DNA of 64,000 nt from Pantoea sp050157905. Lineage in GTDB: Bacteria; Pseudomonadota; Gammaproteobacteria; Enterobacterales; Enterobacteriaceae. The stretch spans positions 124,001 to 188,000 of the forward strand of contig NZ_JBKIWZ010000003.1 of NCBI RefSeq assembly GCF_050157905.1, read 5' to 3'. Made by a program: the position numbers and the translations under genes. Each line of letters opens with the position of its first letter. The stretch's first letter is position 1. The notes beneath the pieces are model-generated. The model was not told the DNA's origin and did not search any database. It worked only from the letters and a program-made list of their open reading frames with translations. Shown in pieces: positions 7,868-16,803 of this stretch.

Positions 7868-8410
7868 TTAACGCGTCAGGAAACGTGCCCAGTGCGCAAT
7901 GTCGTCACCGCTGCCGATCTCAGGCTGTACCAGACCATTGACCATAAAGGTGGGTGAAACGTGAATGCCATTCTGCCGGGCATATTTGCAGTGCCACTTA
8001 ATGGCATTCTGCAGGTCAGCCTGATCGAATGCGGCAAAAGCATCCACGCCGCTGTACGCCTTCAGGCGCTCAAGGATCTGATTCGGGGTGGCATCGCGGT
8101 TCGGGCCGGTACAATGATCGATGAACTCAAACTCTTCACGATGATCGGCCACCGCCTGCATCACCTGCTTCGCGGCGGCTTTACTGTCACAGGCCGCGGC
8201 AAGGATATAGCGCACGATCAGACCGGAAAAGAGGTGCCAGGGCTGTGACTGCAGACGAATTTTCAGTGTCATCTGCTCTTCACCGACGTGCGCCAGTAAT
8301 GCGTCCAGTTTATTGAATGCGCGTACCGAAAATGGACAGGTGGGTTCCAGAAAGACTTCGAAAACGGCAGGGCCGTGACCCCAGACCAGGCTATCGGCAG
8401 GTTGACTCAT
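7868..8410 (-). CDS. DsbA-family thioredoxin-fold protein
   Basis: The 180-residue protein starts at 8410, seven bases after AAGGAG; an in-frame ATG 15 bases upstream overlaps that ribosome site. FEVFLEPTCPFSVRAFNKL is a thioredoxin-fold active site with CPFS in place of CxxC. NGIHVSPTFMVNGLV carries the cis-proline loop (SPTF). No signal peptide is seen, so it acts in the cytosol, probably as a monothiol isomerase or glutathione-linked enzyme of the 2-hydroxychromene isomerase/DsbA superfamily. The substrate is unknown. Confidence 0.75.
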   Translation of the reverse strand: MSQPADSLVWGHGPAVFEVFLEPTCPFSVRAFNKLDALLAHVGEEQMTLKIRLQSQPWHLFSGLIVRYILAAACDSKAAAKQVMQAVADHREEFEFIDHCTGPNRDATPNQILERLKAYSGVDAFAAFDQADLQNAIKWHCKYARQNGIHVSPTFMVNGLVQPEIGSGDDIAHWARFLTR

Positions 8411-8710
8411 CAGTAACTCCTTCATGATAATCGGAAAAACAGGGCATTTTACTCTGGCAAATCATCAGGACATCAGCCAGTTAATCATCGGCTGTAATTG
8501 TTACAAAAAGCAGCAGTCAGCTGCGGCACGGCGTGAAGCAGGCGACAGGCCGGTGCATTAATCGTTAGAATTGCTGGTTTTAGCACGTGCTATAACGCGC
8601 TTCATCTTTGCTGGCGAGCCACTATAGTTAGCAGCAGATTAATGAAATTATATCTGCGACGCGTTAGCTAATCGTATGGCTGAGCCGACAAGCGTGAAAA
8701 GAGGTTAATT
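8411..8710. promoter_or_regulatory. 300-bp divergent intergenic region with palindrome TAGCACGTGCTA
   Basis: No gene is seen here. The perfect 12-bp palindrome TAGCACGTGCTA lies at 8581-8592, about 120 bases before the small TTG-start gene. A possible -10 (TATAGT) lies at 8623-8628. The palindrome looks like a dimeric regulator site but matches no consensus I can name with confidence. Confidence 0.4.
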
Positions 8711-8980
8711 TTGTATAACGATCTCACCTGGAGAACGCTCCATCGCGTTATTAACCAGACGATCTCTGACATGCTGGATGAGCAGCAGACTATTAATGTG
8801 TTGTCACTGCGCGCCCGACTGCATGAAAGGGCGGAAAAAGAAGAAGATGAAGTGATGGTGCTCTGCTACTGGCAGGCAAGCAAAATTCTGATGCGATTAC
8901 CTCCTTCCGTTACCGCCGAACAGCTCATTCAAGCCGCCCGCCACGCTTTCCGCACGCCGCTGGATCATGATCTGCTGTGA
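8711..8980 (+). CDS. small conserved-looking hypothetical protein (TTG start)
   Basis: An 89-residue acidic, helical protein starts at TTG, eight bases after AGAGGT. There is no signal peptide or membrane segment. The sequence (LTWRTLHRVINQTISDMLDE, then LSLRARLHERAEKEEDEV, then MRLPPSVTAEQLIQAARHAF) looks like two helical blocks. Its size and composition resemble the small connector or regulatory proteins of enterobacteria, but I do not recognise a family. It stands alone with its own upstream region. Confidence 0.6.
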   Translation: MYNDLTWRTLHRVINQTISDMLDEQQTINVLSLRARLHERAEKEEDEVMVLCYWQASKILMRLPPSVTAEQLIQAARHAFRTPLDHDLL

Positions 8981-9317
8981 ATCATGCTGCGTCTGATGCG
9001 GCTGCATGGTGTTCTGCAAAAGAGAGGGCAGGTTTATGGGGGTTGAGGTGACGGACCTTCTTCATCATGATCACGGGGCTGACATTCTGACTGAGAGTGT
9101 CAGAACTTTTATGGCGGCGGAATCCCCGTATGGCTGTGGGCATCCATCAGGGCGAACTGGCCAGATATACCCCTTTAATCGGACGACACATCGGCAGTGC
9201 TGACTTATCTTTTGCAGCAATCGTGGAGAGTCGCCAGACCCGCCCCGCAGCTTTCTGTAATCTCTGTTAAAATTGAACCGCTGCGCCACCGTGCAGGATG
9301 TTTATTCGGGAGAAACT
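8981..9317. other. intergenic region before crtZ
   Basis: No supported gene is seen. A 55-codon frame from ATG 9035 (MGVEVTDLLHHDHG...) has a poor ribosome site and no recognisable family. The crtZ promoter is presumably within the last 150 bases. Confidence 0.4.
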
Positions 9318-9845
9318 ATGTTGTGGATTTGGAATGCCCTGATTGTTCTGGTCACCGTGGTCGGTATGGAAATTACGGCTGCGCTGGCGCATAAATACAT
9401 CATGCATGGGTGGGGTTGGGGCTGGCACCTGTCACATCATGAGCCGCACAAAGGCTGGTTCGAGGTCAACGATCTTTATGCCGTCGTGTTTGCCGGATTA
9501 TCGATTTTGCTGATCTATCTTGGCAGCACAGGTATCTGGCCGTTGCAGTGGATTGGGGCGGGAATGACGCTGTATGGTCTGCTCTACTTTATTGTGCATG
9601 ACGGGCTGGTGCATCAGCGCTGGCCATTCCGTTATGTACCGCGCCAGGGCTATTTACGCCGCCTCTATATGGCGCATCGCATGCATCATGCAGTACGGGG
9701 CAGAGAGGGCTGTGTTTCGTTTGGTTTTCTCTACGCGCCGCCGCTGGAAAAACTGCAGGCGACGCTGCGCGAGCGTCATGGCGCTAAACGGGGCGCTGCC
9801 AGAGGTGAGCGGGGCGCGGAGCAGGACGTGTCATCCGGGAAGTAA
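9318..9845 (+). CDS. crtZ: beta-carotene hydroxylase CrtZ
   Basis: CrtZ adds hydroxyls at C3 and C3' of beta-carotene to give zeaxanthin. The 175-residue membrane di-iron enzyme has the histidine clusters HKYIMHGWGWGWHLSHHEPH and, later, HDGLVHQRW and HRMHHAVRG. Four hydrophobic helices surround them. The start at 9318 follows GGGAGAA and gives the same N-terminus and length as the well-known Pantoea enzymes. Its 3' end overlaps that of crtB on the opposite strand by 62 bases. Confidence 0.96.
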   Translation: MLWIWNALIVLVTVVGMEITAALAHKYIMHGWGWGWHLSHHEPHKGWFEVNDLYAVVFAGLSILLIYLGSTGIWPLQWIGAGMTLYGLLYFIVHDGLVHQRWPFRYVPRQGYLRRLYMAHRMHHAVRGREGCVSFGFLYAPPLEKLQATLRERHGAKRGAARGERGAEQDVSSGK

Positions 9846-10713
9846 CCGCCTGACCGGATGCGGCCATCAGCAGCGCCAGTTTCTCTGGTGTGCTGGTGGA
9901 CTGGCGCTGATCCCAGGCCGCAGGACCGGCAGAAACCACCTTGATGCCGATTTTACGATACACCTGTTTTGCTGTTGCAATCGCCCATGCCGAGCGAAGC
10001 GGCAGACCAGGCAGCCCTGCCGACGAGGAGTGATAATAGGGTTCAGCAGCCTCTACCAGTCGCCGGGCGATGCGGCTGAGAGCCTGCCGGTGTCCTCTGT
10101 CAGCCAGATTCTCACGTGTCAGCCCTTCCTCCGCCAGCCATGTTTCAGGCAGATAACAGCGTCCCGCTTCCGCATCCTCAACAATATCCCGCGCGATATT
10201 GGTCAGCTGAAACGCAAGACCCAGGTCACAGGCGCGATCCAGGGTCGCGTTATCGCGTACGCCCATGATCTGCGCCATCATCAGGCCTACCACACCCGCG
10301 ACGTGATAACAGTAACGCAGCGTATCATCCAGCGTCTGATAGCGCGTCTCATTCACATCCATCGCGAAGCCCGCCAGATGATCGAACGCGTAAGCGGGCA
10401 GAATATCGTGCGCCATGGCCACCTCCTGAAAAGCCGCGAAGGCGGGCTCATGCATCTGAGATCCCGCATAAGCCTGGCGGGTTTTTATCTCCAGCTGGTT
10501 AAGGCGCTGTTCAGCAGACTGCAGGGAGGGCGTATCGTTGCTGAAACCCAGCACCTGGTCGTCAATCACGTCGTCACAGTGACGGCACCACGAATAGAGC
10601 ATCAGCACACTGCGCCGCGTTCTGGCATCAAAAAGTTTAGAGGCCGTCGCAAAGCTCTTTGAACCGACCTCCATTGTCTCTACAGCATGATCGAGTAGTG
10701 ACGGACTGTTCAA
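9784..10713 (-). CDS. crtB: 15-cis-phytoene synthase CrtB
   Basis: CrtB joins two geranylgeranyl diphosphates to phytoene. The 309-residue protein has the two Asp-rich Mg-diphosphate sites: SWCRHCDDVIDDQ near residue 45 and NIARDIVEDAEAGRCYLPETW near 175. It is the last gene of crtE-X-Y-I-B and overlaps crtI by 4 bases. The C-terminal tail, rich in Pro and Arg, is antisense to the end of crtZ and is probably not important for catalysis. Confidence 0.96.
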   Translation of the reverse strand: MNSPSLLDHAVETMEVGSKSFATASKLFDARTRRSVLMLYSWCRHCDDVIDDQVLGFSNDTPSLQSAEQRLNQLEIKTRQAYAGSQMHEPAFAAFQEVAMAHDILPAYAFDHLAGFAMDVNETRYQTLDDTLRYCYHVAGVVGLMMAQIMGVRDNATLDRACDLGLAFQLTNIARDIVEDAEAGRCYLPETWLAEEGLTRENLADRGHRQALSRIARRLVEAAEPYYHSSSAGLPGLPLRSAWAIATAKQVYRKIGIKVVSAGPAAWDQRQSTSTPEKLALLMAASGQAVTSRMTRPAPRPAHLWQRPV

Positions 10714-12188
10714 GCCAGATCCTCCACCATTAATCCCGCGGTCGCTTTGGCCGAACCAATCACGCCAGGAATACCCGCGCCAGGATGGGTACCCGCGCCG
10801 ACGAGGTAGAGGTTACTGATATGCTTATCGCGATTGTGAGGCCGGAACCAGGCACTTTGCGTCAGGATCGGTTCTACCGAAAATGCCGAACCCTGATACG
10901 CATTCAGCTCATCGCGGAAATCAAATGGCGTAAAGATACGATGCGTCACCAGCTGACTGCGCAGACCTGGCATGTAGTGCGCTTCAAGATAGTCAAAGAT
11001 GCGATCGCGCAGGCGCGGCCCTTCAACCCCCCAGTCAATATCGGCGGTGCCAAGATGCGGAACCGGCGCGAGAACGTAGTAGCTGCCGCAGCCTTCCGGT
11101 GCCAGCGAAGGGTCGGTCACGCAGGGCGCATGCAGGTAGAGTGAGAAATCCTCTGCCAGTGCGTCTTTATTAAAGATCTCATCTATCAACTCGCGATAGC
11201 GCGGACCGAAACAGACCGTGTGATGCGCCAGCTGGTCGTGATGATGATTGAGGCCAAAATAGATCACAAACAGCGAGTTACTCATTCGCTTATTCTGCAG
11301 GGTTTTTCCCTGCGCGACTGACGCCGGATGCTGGCTCAGTAGTTCACGGTAGGTATGAACCACATCCGCATTAGAGGCAACCGCACGAGTCGGGAAGACG
11401 CGGCCATCCTCCAGATGGACGGCGGTAATCTGGTCGTTATGAGTTTCCAGACGGGCAACGCTGGCATTCAGTTCAACTTCGCCGCCCAGATCTTCGAACA
11501 GTTTCACCATGCCGCGAACCAGGGCACCGGTTCCGCCGCGCGGGAACCAGACACCCCATTCCCGTTCCAGAGCATGGATCAGGGTGTAGATTGAGGAGGT
11601 GGCAAACGGGTTACCGCCGACCAGCAGCGAGTGGAATGAGAACGCCTGACGCAGATGCTCATCTTCAATGTAACCCGACACTTTACTGTAGACGCTGCGC
11701 CAGGCTTGCAGTTTCGCCAGCTGAGGCGCCGCTCGCAGCATGTCACGGAACGACAGAAATGGCACGGTGCCAAGCTTCAGGTAGCCTTCGGCAAACACCG
11801 CGCGTGAATAGGCCAGAAAGCGACGATAACCTTCGACATCGCGTGGATTAAACGCGGAGATCTGCGCTTCCAGCGCGGGCTGGTCGTTGTCATAGCTGAA
11901 GACCTTGCCGGACTCCCAGCAGAGGCGATAAAACGGCCTCACAGGCATCAGTTCAACGTAGTCAGAAAGGTTTTTTCCCGCCAGGGTGAATAACTCTTCA
12001 ATGGCACTGGGATCGGTGATCACTGTCGGGCCGGCATCAAAGGTAAAACCCTGGTCCTCGTAGACATACGCTCGTCCGCCAGGCTTGTCACGCTGCTCCA
12101 GCAGTCGGGTCGGAATACCTGACGCCTGAAGGCGAATTGCCAGTGCCAGGCCACCAAAGCCTGCGCCAATTACCGTAGTTCTGTTCAT
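10710..12188 (-). CDS. crtI: phytoene desaturase CrtI
   Basis: CrtI performs four desaturations of phytoene to lycopene with FAD. The 492-residue protein opens with the dinucleotide loop TTVIGAGFGGLALAIRLQ and FTFDAGPTVITDPS. The C-terminal carotenoid-desaturase signature, including NLYLVGAGTHPGAGIPGV, is intact. The length is as in other Pantoea. It overlaps crtY and crtB by 4 bases each, which implies coupled translation. Confidence 0.97.
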   Translation of the reverse strand: MNRTTVIGAGFGGLALAIRLQASGIPTRLLEQRDKPGGRAYVYEDQGFTFDAGPTVITDPSAIEELFTLAGKNLSDYVELMPVRPFYRLCWESGKVFSYDNDQPALEAQISAFNPRDVEGYRRFLAYSRAVFAEGYLKLGTVPFLSFRDMLRAAPQLAKLQAWRSVYSKVSGYIEDEHLRQAFSFHSLLVGGNPFATSSIYTLIHALEREWGVWFPRGGTGALVRGMVKLFEDLGGEVELNASVARLETHNDQITAVHLEDGRVFPTRAVASNADVVHTYRELLSQHPASVAQGKTLQNKRMSNSLFVIYFGLNHHHDQLAHHTVCFGPRYRELIDEIFNKDALAEDFSLYLHAPCVTDPSLAPEGCGSYYVLAPVPHLGTADIDWGVEGPRLRDRIFDYLEAHYMPGLRSQLVTHRIFTPFDFRDELNAYQGSAFSVEPILTQSAWFRPHNRDKHISNLYLVGAGTHPGAGIPGVIGSAKATAGLMVEDLA

Positions 12189-13345
12189 TGCATCGCCTGT
12201 TGACGGTGAGGAGTCATAATAGCCTGTAACGCTGCCAGCACGGGAACCGGCGGTTTGCCGCTTAATATGCGCAGCCGATCAGGCAGTGTGAGTTTTCCCG
12301 CATAAAAACGGGCAATGAGACCTTCGGGAAGGCCGTAAAATCGTTGCATGACCTGCCAGCGGCGATCGGCAGGCCCGGCCAGAAATAACATCCGGTTGAG
12401 CATGCGGAAAAAACGCTGCTGCTGCCATGTCTGACGGGCAAATTGCGCAATGGCGGTGTGCAGGTCTTCTGAGGTAAACGCTTGCATCTCTGCCAGCCGG
12501 TCCGCTAGCGACACTGCCAGCGGCAGGGAGTAACCGGTTGTAGGATGAAACAGGCCTGCACGCAGCCCGCTGCAGGGCAGATCGCGCTTTTGCCAGAAGC
12601 TGTCAGCGTCACCCGTTAATGTGATAGGCAGTGCGCCCTGTTCTTCGCGCAGCAGCCGGTCTAACTGCCAGCCCTGCCGGGCGGCGTAGTCGCGAATGTT
12701 TTGCCGCGCACGGTCGCTTTCCAGTGTTGCCTTGTCGATATAGTGCGTATCTTCAATCAACAGCGTATCGGCTGAAAAAGGCAGGCTGTAAACGAAGCGA
12801 TAGCCCGCCTGCTGGTCCACCGTTGCATCCATGATAATCGGACCGGTCAGGCCATGCGGCGCACTGAGCTGCCACTCCTGGCCAACAAACGACTGAAAGC
12901 CCATGCACAGTGCGCTGTCGGGCTGATAACCCCGGCCATCAATCACTGCATCGCTTTCTATCACGCGGCCATCCACCAGCGTGACTGCATGTGATGTGAC
13001 GGCGGCCACGCGGGTGTTCAGTAGCAGGTCCGGGCCGAACCTGTCGTGCATCACCTGCGCAAAGCGCTCTGCGGTGACGCAAAAATAGCCACTGTTCAGG
13101 CTGCGATGGCGCTGGGGAAAACGCACCTCATAGCCGGGCCAGTGGTAAGCCACCAGCGGCGTGATCCAGTGATGCTGGTTGTCTGTGAGATCGTCTTCGT
13201 GAAACGACCAGGTGTGGCCGGCACCCGGCTCGCTTTCGGCGTCAATCAGCAGGATGCGCAGTGTGGGTCGCTGCTGACGCAGGCGCAGGGCGATTAAGCC
13301 GTTAGCCAGTCCGGCGCCCACCAGAATCAGATCATACCGTGGCAT
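12185..13345 (-). CDS. crtY: lycopene beta-cyclase CrtY
   Basis: CrtY closes both ends of lycopene to give beta-carotene. The 386-residue protein starts MPRYDLILVGAGLANGLIAL, an FAD/NAD loop, and keeps HTWSFHEDDL, RVIESDAVIDGRGY and GLFHPTTGYSLPLAV. The start at 13345 follows AGGAG six bases away and agrees with known homologues; the longer upstream frame is crtX sequence. It overlaps the crtX end by 14 bases. Confidence 0.96.
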   Translation of the reverse strand: MPRYDLILVGAGLANGLIALRLRQQRPTLRILLIDAESEPGAGHTWSFHEDDLTDNQHHWITPLVAYHWPGYEVRFPQRHRSLNSGYFCVTAERFAQVMHDRFGPDLLLNTRVAAVTSHAVTLVDGRVIESDAVIDGRGYQPDSALCMGFQSFVGQEWQLSAPHGLTGPIIMDATVDQQAGYRFVYSLPFSADTLLIEDTHYIDKATLESDRARQNIRDYAARQGWQLDRLLREEQGALPITLTGDADSFWQKRDLPCSGLRAGLFHPTTGYSLPLAVSLADRLAEMQAFTSEDLHTAIAQFARQTWQQQRFFRMLNRMLFLAGPADRRWQVMQRFYGLPEGLIARFYAGKLTLPDRLRILSGKPPVPVLAALQAIMTPHRQQAMQ

Positions 13346-14627
13346 ACTCGCTCCTGGCGCTGACTGGCTGTCGGTTAGACATGGCCTGTTCGACAATGTC
13401 CGCCGCCAGCGCAGTTCCACCCGCCTGATGCAGCGCATCGCGCAGGATTTTCATCTGCTGCCGGTAGCTGTCATCGGCCAGCAACGTCTGCAACTGACGG
13501 GCCATCGAGTGGCTGGTGGTAAAGCGCGAGGCGCGGCGTCCAATCCCGTGCCAGACCACCCGTGCGGCCACACCGGGCTGATCGAACGCCAGCGGAATGG
13601 TCAGCAGCGGCGTAAGATGCGTGATGGCATCCAGCACGGTGTTCATTCCGCCGTGCGTAATGGCCAGATCGGCCTGAGCCAGTGCCGCCGCCTGGTCGGC
13701 AAAATCGACCACCTGAACGTGGTTTGCCTGGGCCAGTTTTTCCACCTGAAAGGGGGTCAGACGGCCACAATGGGCCAGCAGCAACTGCGCGTCGATCTCC
13801 TGACAGGCGCGGACAATGGTTTTAAACAGGCCGTAGCGGTGCCCCTGCAGCGTGCCAAGAGAGGCAAAGATACGGGGTTTCCCATCGTCGGCGAAGTAGT
13901 GAGGTTGTGTGTCACTGACGCCGCTGTCCAGAGCGCGCAGCGGCCCCACAGAATGGAAATGGTCGGGAAGGGCCTGACGGGGAAAATCCAGCGCCGGAAT
14001 TAACTGACTGATCTGCGCCAGCGGTGAAAAACAGTGATGCAGCTTCTCCCGGGGCGCGACGCCCATCGCCTGGGCATGACGGGCAATTACCCGGTCGTGG
14101 CCGCGCATCAGCCAGTCATAAATTTTTTCGCTGGCACGATAGCGCTCACGCGCCTGATCGCTGTTGCCGTATTCAAATGGCATGACGGCCAGGGGGAAAT
14201 CCGCCTCACGGTTAAGCGGCAGCGCACAGGCAACCGAGACGTAAGGCAATGCCAGCGCCTCTGCCACCAGGGCGCCCGCGGGCTCCATCTGATCGACAAT
14301 CACGCCATCAATCGCCAGTGTGTTCAGCACGACCGGCAATTCGCGGCAGAGCATATCGGTGCTGCGGGCCATCTCATTAATCAGTTTCAGCATCGAGGGC
14401 CCGAGCGGATGGGCCGCCAGCTTCAGCGTGTGCGCCAGGCTGCCTGCCGGATGAGAGGTTAAACCCAGCGGGAAAAAGCCGATCCGGCTGTCGGTAAGTA
14501 ACGAGCTGACGTCACTCTGCTGAAGAAAGGTAATCTGATGACCGCGTGCAATCAGGGCCTGGCTAAGATGCTGAAGCGCCTGCACATGGCTATAAAAGGG
14601 CGGTGCAATCACCGCAAAGTGGCTCAT
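13332..14627 (-). CDS. crtX: zeaxanthin glucosyltransferase CrtX
   Basis: CrtX moves glucose from UDP-glucose to the hydroxyls of zeaxanthin, making the mono- and diglucosides that end the Pantoea pathway. The 431-residue GT1 enzyme starts SHFAVIAPPFYSHVQALQHL and carries FASLGTLQGHRYGLF near residue 255. The C-terminal donor-sugar motif THGGMNTVLDAITHLTPLLT is complete. The ribosome site AAGGATG overlaps the crtE end; the gap to crtE is 9 bases. Confidence 0.95.
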   Translation of the reverse strand: MSHFAVIAPPFYSHVQALQHLSQALIARGHQITFLQQSDVSSLLTDSRIGFFPLGLTSHPAGSLAHTLKLAAHPLGPSMLKLINEMARSTDMLCRELPVVLNTLAIDGVIVDQMEPAGALVAEALALPYVSVACALPLNREADFPLAVMPFEYGNSDQARERYRASEKIYDWLMRGHDRVIARHAQAMGVAPREKLHHCFSPLAQISQLIPALDFPRQALPDHFHSVGPLRALDSGVSDTQPHYFADDGKPRIFASLGTLQGHRYGLFKTIVRACQEIDAQLLLAHCGRLTPFQVEKLAQANHVQVVDFADQAAALAQADLAITHGGMNTVLDAITHLTPLLTIPLAFDQPGVAARVVWHGIGRRASRFTTSHSMARQLQTLLADDSYRQQMKILRDALHQAGGTALAADIVEQAMSNRQPVSARSEYATV

Positions 14628-14636
14628 GCAGCATCC

Positions 14637-15545
14637 TTAACTGACAGCAGCGAGTTTTTTCTCAAACCAGGCCTGAACAAAATGGTGGGTGGCGTAGCCG
14701 TCCTGGCAGGCAGATGAGAGATGTTCGCTGGCACAACGCAGGTGGTCGCGCAGTTGCGTTTCAACAGCCTGTGGCCCCAGCAGATTGACCAGTGTCGATT
14801 TCCCCTCGTCTTTATGCGCATCTTTGCCGGTATCGGTCATGCCGTCCATCAGGTCATCCAGCAGCTGAAAAGCCTGGCCCAGATTGAGTGAGAACCGACG
14901 CAGCTGCTCACGCGTTTCACCTGACGCTTCCGCTACGATAGAAGCCATCTGCATTGAGGCGCAGAAAAGGGTGCTGGTTTTGTAGTGATTGGTCATCAGA
15001 ATGGCATCGGCGCTACGTGGCTTGTCGCCCTCTGAAAGATCTTTGAACTGACCCTGTACCAGACCCTGCATGCCGACCGCGAGTGATAATTCGGCGACCG
15101 CATCTGCTCTGGCCGCAGCGGTCAGGCCTTCTGCCACAGCAATCACGCCAAATGCTTTACTCAACAGTGCAACGGCAGCAAGAATCGCTACATGTTCACC
15201 ATACTGACAGTGAATGGTCGGACGCCCGCGCCGCAGCTGCGCGTCATCCATGCAGGGCATGTCATCCAGGATCAGCGAGGCGGCATGTACCATCTCTACT
15301 GCGCAGGCGAGATCCAGCAGACCGGCAGGCGTGGCGCGGCAGCCCAGGTCACGTGCCGCCAGCATCAACAGTAATGGACGGATGCGCTTTCCTGGTGCCA
15401 GCGCACCGTCGCGCATCGCTGCACCTACCAGGTCGCGTTCACTTTCAACCGGTAAAAGCTGGTCGAGCCGTTGCTCAATCTCTTTCAGCAAAGTGGCTGC
15501 ATCGCTGTGTATGAAACTGACGTGTTGTTCTGCACAGGCCGTCAT
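14637..15545 (-). CDS. crtE: geranylgeranyl diphosphate synthase CrtE
   Basis: CrtE makes the C20 precursor GGPP from FPP/IPP. The 302-residue protein carries the first Asp-rich motif ILDDMPCMDDAQLRRGRPT (residues about 92-110) and the second, FQLLDDLMDG, with KDEGKSTLVNLLG after it. It is the first gene of the carotenoid operon. No idi lies between crtE and crtX, so the cluster has the P. ananatis-like order rather than the crtE-idi-X-Y-I-B-Z order. The roughly 220 bases upstream should hold the operon promoter; I see a possible -10 (TATGAT on the - strand) but no convincing -35. Confidence 0.96.
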   Translation of the reverse strand: MTACAEQHVSFIHSDAATLLKEIEQRLDQLLPVESERDLVGAAMRDGALAPGKRIRPLLLMLAARDLGCRATPAGLLDLACAVEMVHAASLILDDMPCMDDAQLRRGRPTIHCQYGEHVAILAAVALLSKAFGVIAVAEGLTAAARADAVAELSLAVGMQGLVQGQFKDLSEGDKPRSADAILMTNHYKTSTLFCASMQMASIVAEASGETREQLRRFSLNLGQAFQLLDDLMDGMTDTGKDAHKDEGKSTLVNLLGPQAVETQLRDHLRCASEHLSSACQDGYATHHFVQAWFEKKLAAVS

Positions 15546-15764
15546 CAGGGCTGTCCTTATCTACAGAGGAAGTCACAGCAGTTCGAAATGATTCGATGCC
15601 ATCTTCAATACTCGTCCCCGACTGCCATCATACTGCGGGCATGTTTTAAAAAAACGGCGGGTGAATCCATTATCACTAAGCGTAGTTCAGGATGATAAAA
15701 ATGTTGGAGAATTCAGGCGCATTCCGCGTTTTGCAGTCAATGCAGATGCATAATTCAGCGTGGA

Positions 15765-16313
15765 TCAGCCCAGTAAAGCATGCAGCTGTTTCATCACGCT
15801 GGCGACATCCTCTGCGGATAATGCGCCATCTTTAGCGAAGCGCACAATACCCTGTGGATCAATCACCAGAACGGAGGCGCTTTCCGGCTGCAGCTGCCAG
15901 CGATGCGCGGTGACGCCACTGCTGTCGATAATAAACTGTTGCCCGGGGTCCGCTTTTTTACTGGAGGCGATACTGCGCACCACAAAAAGCGCACTGCCGG
16001 GCAGGGCATCGTCTGTATTGACGATGGTGGTGGTCTGGAAGCGATCCCGCGGTAGTCTGGCCTGCTGGATAGCTGCGATAAGAGGGGCACTCTGATCCTT
16101 CGCAGAAAGTCGCCCCGCGACATGAATCACCAGCCGGACCTTTCCGGCCAGTGACTGACTATTCCAGCGCTGATAATGAATGTCGCCCTGACGTAATACC
16201 ATTTCGCCTTTTTCGGCAATAAAAACGGAAGGAACAGGCTGACCTGTCTTCAGCCTATCCGCCGTGGCAAAACCGGAAAACAGTAAAGCAATCATCAATC
16301 CATAATGGCGCAC
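15765..16313 (-). CDS. YtfJ-family periplasmic protein
   Basis: The GTG at 16313 is chosen because GAGGAA lies just upstream. The product is then 182 residues, like E. coli YtfJ, with a plain signal peptide ending FSGFATA. The body follows YtfJ closely: TGQPVPSVFIAEKGEMVL, then GKVRLVIHVAGRLSAKDQ, then RFQTTTIVNTDDALPGSALF and WQLQPESASVLVIDPQGIV. The fold is thioredoxin-like without a CxxC. The function is not established. Confidence 0.85.
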   Translation of the reverse strand: MRHYGLMIALLFSGFATADRLKTGQPVPSVFIAEKGEMVLRQGDIHYQRWNSQSLAGKVRLVIHVAGRLSAKDQSAPLIAAIQQARLPRDRFQTTTIVNTDDALPGSALFVVRSIASSKKADPGQQFIIDSSGVTAHRWQLQPESASVLVIDPQGIVRFAKDGALSAEDVASVMKQLHALLG

Positions 16314-16461
16314 GCGTTCCTCACTTTTTAACAGTCTGCAGCAGGCAACATTTCTGATCATCAGGCAGATGATTAGTATCACATCTATGTTTCAGATCAA
16401 TAAAAGCATTGAAGATTTGGGCTAAAAATGCGGGGATGGGTTAATTAACATGAGGTGTAAA

Positions 16462-16689
16462 ATGAGCAAGGTACTGATGACGCTACCTGAATTTGCCTGT
16501 TATATCGGCATCAACACGCCGACGCTGGCACGCGCGTTCTGCTGCCGGGGATCGCTGGCCGGTGTGCCACTGCCTCAGGCGATGGATGATGCCCCGCTGA
16601 CGGAACGCCACTGGCTGAGCGACGATGTGCGTCAGTTTAATAACGCCTATAAGCGGGTGCAGGCAAGACGGCAGCGTGGCGAACACTGA
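16462..16689 (+). CDS. small HTH-like protein of unknown function
   Basis: A 75-residue basic protein starts at ATG 16462 after GAGGTG. The N-terminal part, LMTLPEFACYIGINTPTLAR, looks like the helix-turn-helix of excisionase/AlpA or MerR-type domains (LTIxEFxxxxGIsxxTxxR). The C-terminal part is a basic helix, AYKRVQARRQR. No phage or integrase genes are nearby, so an excisionase role is unlikely; a small DNA-binding regulator is my guess. Confidence 0.55.
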   Translation: MSKVLMTLPEFACYIGINTPTLARAFCCRGSLAGVPLPQAMDDAPLTERHWLSDDVRQFNNAYKRVQARRQRGEH

Positions 16690-16803
16690 ACCGCTTTTTG
16701 CCGGGGCGGAATGCCGTATCGGCACAGCGGGCCAATCAGGATTTTCCATTGCCGCGCGTCTTTTCCTTTTTCGGGCGGGGCGTTCTGCGTCGGGCAAGGC
16801 GGG

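Noticed and set aside
9006..9203. Possible small gene before crtZ
   Set aside because: Poor ribosome site, no recognised family and unusual composition; more likely chance frame in the crtZ upstream region.
9574..10662. 362-codon + strand frame across crtZ and crtB
   Set aside because: Antisense shadow of crtB and out-of-frame with crtZ; both real genes are certain.
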